Shown: piece after piece, positions 57,107 through 64,000 of the stretch
Layout of the letters: each line of letters opens with the position of its first letter
Numbering within the stretch: position 1 is the stretch's first letter
Origin: Phoronis australis
Lineage: Eukaryota > Phoronida > Phoronidae
Assembly (NCBI GenBank): GCA_002633005.1
Contig: NMRA01000088.1
Span: 319,074 to 383,073 of the forward strand
Direction: 5' to 3'
DNA: 64,000 bases
Notes under the pieces: model-generated
Database searches by the model: none
Told to the model about the DNA's origin: nothing
The model's input: the letters and a program-made list of their open reading frames with translations, nothing else
Position numbers and translations under genes: made by a program

Positions 57107-60100
57107 CGAGTGGTCAATCATCTGAAGAAATGAAGAGATAAAACTCAGCGTTGAGCTATTGTGATTGACTGATCACAGCTAAGACCACCAGAGTTCAGTT
57201 AAAGGTGCAGATGAGATGAACAGGCCAACAGGACAGTGTTGGTCTTCTGTACTGCCTCATTAGTTTGTGGCATCGAGAGTATGAAACATGTCTTTTGGCA
57301 TAGGGAGTGTTCTTATACGAAGGAGTGTGGTAAATCAACTGTCTGTTGTAACCGGATATTGGAGCAGCTAGATTATCCTCATTTATCAAGCAGGTCAAAA
57401 AGAATCATTTGTTTTGATTTCTCTTCGATTTATGTAGTTATACGAGCATCACAATGAATCGCTGTTCACAAATGTTTTAAGTCTGGTCTGCCTGCCACCT
57501 ATTGGATAGTTGTGTAATCAACTTCACCACAGCTATAAGTTTCGCGTGTTTTTATTATGCCGCATTTACAACAAAATATTTCTGGTGGTGATTCGTGGAC
57601 TGTGCTAAAAAGTAAGGTTAATTTGCAAAATGGAGCCATATGTATTTGAGGCGTCTCATTATTTCGTGTATGGGTAATCAATGGTCAGTGGCAATTCTGA
57701 ATATGGTCCTGAAGGGTCGGCTTTCAAGACAAATTTCGTTGTGGTTTTAACAATGTGCCAGTATTAAATATACTGTTGTTTCTTTTCAATGATTTGTGTG
57801 TGTAAGTATGGAGCTTCTGACAGGACATAGTGGAAAAATCCAGGTATTTGCTTTCCTTTATACAATTTTTGCTTTCCCTCCAATACATTCCCTAGCACAC
57901 ATATTTGTCTTCTCCCTGACGCTTCCTTTGCGAGGGTCAACATCTTCAGGATACATGCGGAAAACAACACAGACTTCCTGTTGCGAGCACGTTTTATCAC
58001 ATCTTATAAGCATTTCCCCTTCAACCATCTACACCAATGGTGCCGGTCTAACAGATCTGAGTTGTTTTCAATAAAGTTCACGGCATCTGTGATGTCAGAA
58101 TGTCTGTGTCTTCGAGAAAGCCCTAAAGATTTAAGAATTCTTCTCAAATGCCTGTCGCTAACGACCATGCAATTGTAAATACGATAATGCATGTAGAATG
58201 CCCCTATATATCTCTTCCAAATCAAAGTAAACCTATTAATTGAACAGTCTGTCATTTTCGGTGCCAGGCATTTTACAGAAAGCAGGTCAAACTAGTTCAT
58301 GCAAAGAAAATTTTTGAGGGCCAATACAAAATCTTGAAATTGATTTTCCACGTCATGTCCCGTAAGCAACTCTGTAGATGAGAAATTTATTGATCGAAAT
58401 ATTGAAGACCTACGATATGGTTACAACAATCTGATGTACTCCTATGTTGCACGGTGATGCTACAATAAAATACATGCTTCCATCACAAAAACCAGCTAAG
58501 TCAAATTGGAGGTTATTTCAGGACTTCAAAAGAAGTGACAGTTCATTATGAAGTATCATAACTCAGCAAAATTGTGGCCATCCAAGTGAATAGTAGGTGA
58601 GCTTGGAATGTTGAATTATTGCATAGAATGGGATGTTGAATTATGGGAGAATGGAATGTTGAATTATGGGATAGAATAGGATGTTGAATTATGGGATAGA
58701 ATGAGATGTTGAATTATGGGATAGAATGGAATGTTGAATTATGGGATAGAATTCGCTGCTTCCATTTCATAAGCCACGATTTTTTACCACGAGTGCAAGC
58801 TAATGTCTTGTGCTTACAGAAGGCTGTCCTGGTGAACTGTGTTTCAAATTATAATTATAATGCAGCAAAGAAATGTTGCACACACACACTCTGACAAGAG
58901 CTGCAGACAAATCAGTGGACATCATCGTGCCTGCTTTGTAATGTTCGGTTGCTTTGATGGTGCATACCACAAGTGCAACGTCGAATGTAGAGAATAGAAG
59001 TTGATTTGGTTACTGCAAACTTTGGTAACAAAGAACGTTTTGGAAAGTATTCAATGTTTTATTAGTGTGTCATGTGACCCCTTCTTGTTAAATGGTCTTG
59101 CATGAGCTCATTCAACTGGTATCGGACACTCTACAAGTTGATTCTACAATTTTACTGTTCATTTCCACATTTCAAACCAGTTATCTGGAGTGAGGGAACT
59201 CTATTAAGTCCTCAACAACAAGTACACAAGCATCACAGAAGAAATTATCTTGCCTTTTTCCACTTCCGCTCGCTGGCCAACTGATATTTTTCAAGGCAAC
59301 AGAATGGAACTTGTGGCCTGTGCTGCCATCTAACTGCAATAAGTTGTACATCCACAAGGGTACCAGACAATAGTGTGCATGAGCTCTGAACCATTGAAAC
59401 ATCCCCTTGAACCTCTGAATCATACTTATGAACCACAACGTTTTACTCACGAACAAAAATTGCACATACGAACCGTAAATGTAAGGAGAACCACATTATT
59501 TCAGTGCCGTTCATATGAATGATTCGATGTTCATAAGTTGGATTTTACCTTGAACGGCTAATTTTGAGGTTCGTACGAGTGATATGGTTCGAGTGGATAA
59601 TTCAGTCGTTCTTGTAGATGATTCATTGATACTGGCATACAATTTGAACTTCGTATGTATGACTGCACAATACCAATGACTCAGTAATAGCGTAGACAAT
59701 TGTATCATAGATTCTTACCAGCTCGCAATTTACAAAATGTTGGCAGAAGAATGTGGAGTGTAATTAGAGTCTACATTCAACATTATGTTACGGACTTGCC
59801 AATTTCAGACAAAATTATCGCCAAAACTGCACTTTTTCATTTTTCAAAAACTTTTAAAATCGTTGCAAATTCCCATACATTTTCAAAATATTGTCTGATG
59901 TCACTGATAGTGCAGAGGTTGAACATTAAAAAGCATTCATTTGGTGCTGCATATCTAACACGAACTAATGAAATGTCATTTGTCTGCCATATTTCATCCT
60001 AAAATCGTGAGATTTCACCGTAGATGCATTTTTTTATTTTATAAAAATTGTATTCACAGTCTACAATCATCTTACTTACAACAAGATGTAGATAAAACAG

Positions 60101-60455
60101 GTTACAGACATTTTGCACAATGCTGATGTTTCTCCCTTAACTGATAGTAGCAGCACAGGTCACCAATGGTTTTGAACAGTAATTCTTCACCTGTTTAGCG
60201 CACACTATAGTGGATTGGTGAAATTTTGTTTAGAAAATTTTACTCTATAAAACAACACTTGGTTAAGTGTACATCATTAGCAGTGTGGTAATCTGGCTTT
60301 GAATGAAAGAAAAACAACCATTTTGGAAAAAAATGCGCAAAATAAGCGAAGAATTACGGTACTAACAGACTTCACACATGACCTAAAGTAATGACTTGAA
60401 GTGAATCACAGTCTCTACACAAAACATAACACACTTCATGGTAGTGTCTATCCTA
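57107..60455. other. Convergent 3' region between PITHD1 and MRPL15
   Basis: The two genes point at each other here. For PITHD1 an AATAAA lies at 58070-58075, with another near 58462. For MRPL15 a minus-strand AATAAA lies at complement(60033-60038), about 420 nt past its stop. The frames in between (at most 100 codons) resemble nothing. A 25-bp tandem array is listed separately. Confidence 0.5.
58608..58753. repeat. Tandem array, 25-bp unit ATGTTGAATTATGGGATAGA plus five bases
   Basis: Six near-identical copies; one unit is two bases short. It lies downstream of the predicted PITHD1 poly(A) signals. Confidence 0.9.
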
Positions 60456-60917
60456 CTATGATTTATAATATTCCTGATAAAACTCATCATCTGGAACAAG
60501 CACTGATTCATTCACTAAGTTCACAATCCATCCTGGTTCAAGACCGAACCATATTTGTCTGGGATCTTTCCTCTTCACCAGCATTTCGAAAGCCGAATCT
60601 TCAGTCAAGTCGGGCAACTCATACCCAAATTTCTGTGCCGTGGCTAGTCTAGCTGCTGCGATCTCATTCGGATCTGCCAGGTATCCTCGATTTCGAGCGT
60701 CTGTGTAAAATTCCACGGCATCCTGAGGTGGCAGCTTACACCGCGGTATTGGCTTTCCGCTTCTGAAGAACTTCACTGGATCGATGAGTGCTCGAAGACA
60801 AGCAGGGTCGTAGTATCGTGTCGTTATTGTGCCTCCGTTTCGTTCTACGGCAGCGATGACGGGTTCAGCAGCCCACTGGACTTCTACATTGATTTTAGCT
60901 TGGAATATATCAGCTCC
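60456..60917 (-). CDS. MRPL15: MRPL15, mitochondrial ribosomal protein L15 (last exon, partial gene)
   Basis: The nuclear-encoded uL15m protein of the mitochondrial large ribosomal subunit. This exon gives the C-terminal 153 residues. The acceptor on the minus strand is ACTTTTCAAG followed by GGAGCTGAT, and the stop is TAG at complement(60456-60458). Matching family blocks are GADIFQAKINVEVQWAAEP, IAAVERNGGTITTRYYDP, FFRSGKPIPRCKLPPQD, YTDARNRGYLADPNEI, ARLATAQKFGYELPD, KRKDPRQIWFGLEPGW and the YYKS end. The exon is open further upstream into intron sequence, but that part (MVYCGSNCVLLLF) does not belong to the protein. The earlier exons, including the bacterial-L15-like glycine-rich N-terminal part, were not found between 60918 and 64000 and probably lie to the right of the window. 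Confidence 0.95.
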   Translation of the reverse strand, partial: GADIFQAKINVEVQWAAEPVIAAVERNGGTITTRYYDPACLRALIDPVKFFRSGKPIPRCKLPPQDAVEFYTDARNRGYLADPNEIAAARLATAQKFGYELPDLTEDSAFEMLVKRKDPRQIWFGLEPGWIVNLVNESVLVPDDEFYQEYYKS

Positions 60918-61046
60918 CTTGAAAAGTAAAAGTACACAGTTTGAGCCGCAATAAACCATAATCTGGTGTTTAAAACATCAACTATCTTTGTGCAGTTGTT
61001 CTTAAAAAAACGTCACCGTGTTCTTATCCTTTGCTTGAACTGAAAT

Positions 61047-61166
61047 TGTTGTGTGTAATTAATGTTGTGTGTAATTAAATTGTTGTGTGTAATTAAATTG
61101 TTGCGTGTAATTAAATTTTTGTGTGTAATTATTGTTGTGTGTAATTAAATTGTTGTGTGTAATTCC
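61047..61166. repeat. Tandem array of TTGTTGTGTGTAATTAAA units
   Basis: Seven copies of an 18-bp unit, two of them shortened to TGTTGTGTGTAATTA. It lies immediately upstream of the MRPL15 terminal exon, in intron sequence. Confidence 0.9.
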
Positions 61167-62976
61167 TGCCAGCCTTACTGCCTTGACGACTGAAACTAAC
61201 CCAAGGTGAGCAACTTTTCAGTGTTTCATTTTACTAGTAAGAATGAAGTTTTAATGGCAAAACATAGCAATCAAATCCAAGTAATCGCTTCTAAACTGCG
61301 TCAGGAACACGGTGAGACCAATTTTATTGCAGTAAGTGGCCATCAATGATTTCAAGTACAAACAAAGGAAATTGCAGGCGATGCCATGCCTGAAATGCAT
61401 CATAAAAGCGCTTGTATCATGGTCGTGGCCCATTGCACAAAACATCTGAATTCAAACACAGAACAGCTGGGCAAATATAGCAAGGGCCTTTGCGAGGGCC
61501 AGTCACCTTCCAGCTACCGAAAAGGTACTCTGAGGACTTCACAATCAGGGAAACATCACCCTCAATACCATTCAGCTTATCCTCAGCAAGTGTACCTCAG
61601 CCAGGTTTAGTGCCAAACATCTGTGAACCCACTCGCAGAAGATAATTCTGGTAATCCTGAATTAGAACTCGTCAGAACCCTTTTATATTTAATACGCATC
61701 CGGCTCTTCCTGAGAGATGTTGGTGAGGTTCATAAAGATGAAAGCCACTTACACTATTGACGCTTGGCATTAGATCCCAGTTAGGACAGCAGACGTTCAC
61801 TGGAGGAGCATGATTTTGAATTGTGGGTTTGCTTACTGACTCCGAGCATAGGACTCATGAGGAACTCGAAATTAATTAGGTGGTGCTCGTAAAAAAACGG
61901 TCTCACAAGTATAAATAAATGTACGCTTTCAGCCCTCAGCCTATGCAGACAATAAAAACTCTTTTCTACATGAGCACGACTTGGTGAATATCAAGTCATC
62001 CATTGCCCTAGTCTTACGTTAGTTTAAAAAGCTTGATTGTTATTTTTCAGCTGATTTCTCACTTGGCTGTCACCATAACTTCAACAAAGTCAACCTTTTT
62101 TGAAAACTCTGCACATGCCAACTTTTTACTCACACCAAAGCAATTTTTGAAAAAAAAAACAGCTCCGTAACACTGATCCAGGCTCAGATCAACGTCATAA
62201 TAAAATGCGCACACTCACACTGTGATGTCATTCCAGTAACAGGTTTTTGTAAAACAGCGTATCTTGAGTTACGTGACTATGCTTTGCATGTTGCCACTTT
62301 TGTATATACCCTCTGTTTCATTTAGTTGTGGACAAGTGTCTGTTTCATTGTTAAGAATGAAATTTGAATGTACGAAGGAACGCTGTTATAACAATGGTAA
62401 AAATGTAGCAATCATACACTTAGTGCACCATTTTAGCACTACAATGTAGCACTACAGAAACAACTAAAAATGAATTGGCTGACTAGAGTCCTCATTCACC
62501 TGGTGGGAAAGGTGCTTGTGCCTTCTGAGGCAATTTTTTTGGGAGAGGGGAAGGGGGGAATTATCCCCTCCAGTCACCACCACCCCCCCAGTCGCTACTC
62601 GACGTCAGCTCTTCCACAAGTAGCCAAACCTAACAATATGCAGTTGTTTCAATCATTGCACAGGAATAACTTTTGTTGCAAATGGATTAGCCTACTAAGT
62701 AGTAGGGATGTCAAATAGCAAAGTCTGAAGTCCCACAAAGGACTTTCTTTGCTCAATACTATGCAATCACCCCTGCATTTCTAATCAACTAATCCATATT
62801 CTGTTCTCCACACTGAGGATGTAAACACTGGAAAGGAATGCTTAGGAAGTGAATTTTCGCAGTTGATAAAACATTCTGAAGCTGAGGAACTGTGCGAGTT
62901 AAATGCGATTCCAACCTTCAGGGGAACATTTGGGCCTCATGAGGGGAATTTCGTGTGATTTTTAAATATTTTTCAG

Positions 62977-63086
62977 AGGAGAATGGGGCCGATATTCCGC
63001 TTCAAAATCAACGCATCGAGGGCTCTGCTGACATGTACGCCCTGAGCTTGGTAAAACACGAAAGCATGAAACGGAGCCAAAGAGGG
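62977..63086 (+). CDS. Possible internal exon of an unidentified plus-strand gene
   Basis: I do not recognise the protein. TAAATATTTTTCAG precedes a 110-base stretch with only one open frame, reading ENGADIPLQNQRIEG, then SADMYALSLVKHES and MKRSQRG, and it ends at AGAGGG followed by GTGAGT. Both splice sites are close to consensus, and the composition is richer in GC than its surroundings. It enters with two bases of a split codon and ends in phase 0. If real, it belongs to a plus-strand gene that overlaps or is nested in the MRPL15 region. No partner exon was found, so a chance frame remains possible. Confidence 0.35.
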
Positions 63087-63182
63087 GTGAGTGTATTGAA
63101 GGGCCTCATCTAAAACAGTGGTGATGCTTCCTTAGCAAACAGATTTGAAAAAAAACGTGAAAGAAATTGCAATTTAAGTACA

Positions 63183-63375
63183 AGACAGAAGTATTCAGGC
63201 AAAATGACCCAGAATGCCCCCTCATGACGGCTGGGCAGAAATCAAACTCATCGTCAGAGTAGTCTCCCCTGATGACCAAGAATGAAGGAGAATTAACAGG
63301 AAAGTTAGTGAGGCGGCCATGACATTTTACAATTAGAATTCTGCTGCCTTTATAGTTATTACCAGTAAGGGCTGT
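63183..63375. mobile_element. 200-bp interspersed repeat, copy 4
   Basis: CAGGCAAAATGACCCAGAAT, CTCATGACGGCTGGGC, GTCAGAGTAGTCTCCCCTGA, GGAAAGTTAGTGAGG and ATAGTTATTACCAGTAAG follow the family order. The 99-codon minus-strand frame over it is a by-product. Confidence 0.65.
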
Positions 63376-63944
63376 TCCAGCAAAATCTGTGTGGGGGGAA
63401 GGCAACTGAAATAAAAATTTATGGGTGGTTGCGTTTGATTTAAATTCAAAATGGCTGGTGGTTGTACTTCAAAAAAATAAAAAATTACAGGTCGTTGTTG
63501 TTTCATTGGGCCATAAATGTTTGATGGTGGGTAATTTCAGTAAATTTTATAAACAATCCGCACAGAATCAAAAACTGAAACAAAAATGCAACTTGCAAAA
63601 AGCTCCGACTTTTTCACTTCCTCCGATCTCCTCATTGGCATGCCCATAACACCATTTAACCACAGGTGCTCGAATTTCTCGATGGCTAATCACCATATAT
63701 ATGAAACATATGTTTTCTTAGTAATGAATGACGTTAGTTATGATGGAGGAACAGATAAACTCAAGCGCCTGTGCAGTCAACTACAAGAACAAAAAAAATT
63801 ACAGGTGGTTGCATTTCAAACTTATAAAAAATTACGGGTGGTAGGCTGAAGAAATAAATAAAAAATATGGGTGGTGGGTGCGAAAAAAAGGTGCCTTCCC
63901 CCCCTCCCATACAGATTTTACTGGAACAGCCTTAATTATTATGC

Positions 63945-64000
63945 GTCCACATATTTACAGGTGGGTGCATATTGTCTTCATCTCTGCCTGGGCGTCCGTC
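63945..64000. repeat. Start of another copy of the long CTCF-motif repeat (cut by the window end)
   Basis: ATGCGTCCACATATTTACAG, then GTGGGTGCATATTGTC and GGGCGTCCGTC, parallels the unit start at 22321 (TGCGCCCACATATTTATA, GTCCGTCCGG). Confidence 0.6.

Larger units (their letters stand above)
60918..64000. other. MRPL15 upstream region, repeats and one orphan exon
   Basis: It is presumably MRPL15 intron. It contains an 18-bp tandem array (61047), a possible plus-strand exon (62977), a 200-bp repeat copy (about 63183) and, from about 63940, the first bases of another copy of the long CTCF-motif repeat. Otherwise nothing is recognised. Confidence 0.5.

Overview
The window is intron-rich animal DNA with about 38-40% GC by eye. 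Split genes with GT-AG introns, nuclear housekeeping genes and a dense load of interspersed repeats (foldback and TIR elements, tRNA-derived SINEs, a Penelope-like retrotransposon remnant) point to an invertebrate metazoan. The protein sequences and the EIF3H/UTP23 head-to-head pair, which I recall is also adjacent in human, suit a non-vertebrate deuterostome such as a hemichordate, echinoderm or cephalochordate. The species cannot be fixed from sequence alone.

Five protein-coding genes can be reconstructed by hand. (1) UTP23, minus strand, 9791-13218, three exons, 238 aa: the 18S rRNA-processing PIN-like protein of the small-subunit processome. (2) EIF3H, plus strand, 13471-26465, seven exons, 328 aa: subunit h of translation initiation factor 3. 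Its start codon is 252 bp from that of UTP23, so the two diverge from one short shared promoter. (3) A single-exon SPRY plus SOCS-box gene most like SPSB3, minus strand, 34746-35567, 273 aa. (4) PITHD1, plus strand, 46736-57106, six exons, 208 aa. (5) MRPL15, minus strand, of which only the last coding exon (60456-60917) was found; it converges on PITHD1. Three of the five (UTP23, EIF3H, MRPL15) serve ribosome assembly, translation initiation or the mitochondrial ribosome, but nothing suggests a functional cluster beyond the divergent pair.

Layout: 1-9.7 kb has no firm gene, with one possible membrane-protein first exon at 3344-3610; 9.8-26.5 kb is the UTP23/EIF3H pair, whose introns are full of repeats and include a 136-base assembly gap; 26.5-34.7 kb is the EIF3H 3' UTR and repeat-bearing intergenic DNA; 34.7-35.6 kb is the SPSB3-like gene; 35.6-46.7 kb is mostly featureless intergenic DNA ending in a purine-rich tract and a GC-rich PITHD1 promoter; 46.7-57.1 kb is PITHD1; 57.1-64 kb holds the convergent 3' ends, the MRPL15 terminal exon and an unidentified plus-strand exon.

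The most notable non-gene signals are: an EIF3H intron repeat carrying nine evenly spaced, same-orientation CTCF-like motifs (five fit the consensus exactly); a 49-bp tandem array that begins in the last bases of PITHD1 exon 2 and so multiplies its 5' splice site eight times; a 33-bp palindromic tandem array beside a 44-bp near-perfect palindrome in PITHD1 intron 1; and a hairpin-forming foldback family with five copies, four of them in introns of these genes. No operon, CRISPR array, prophage or other prokaryotic system is present.
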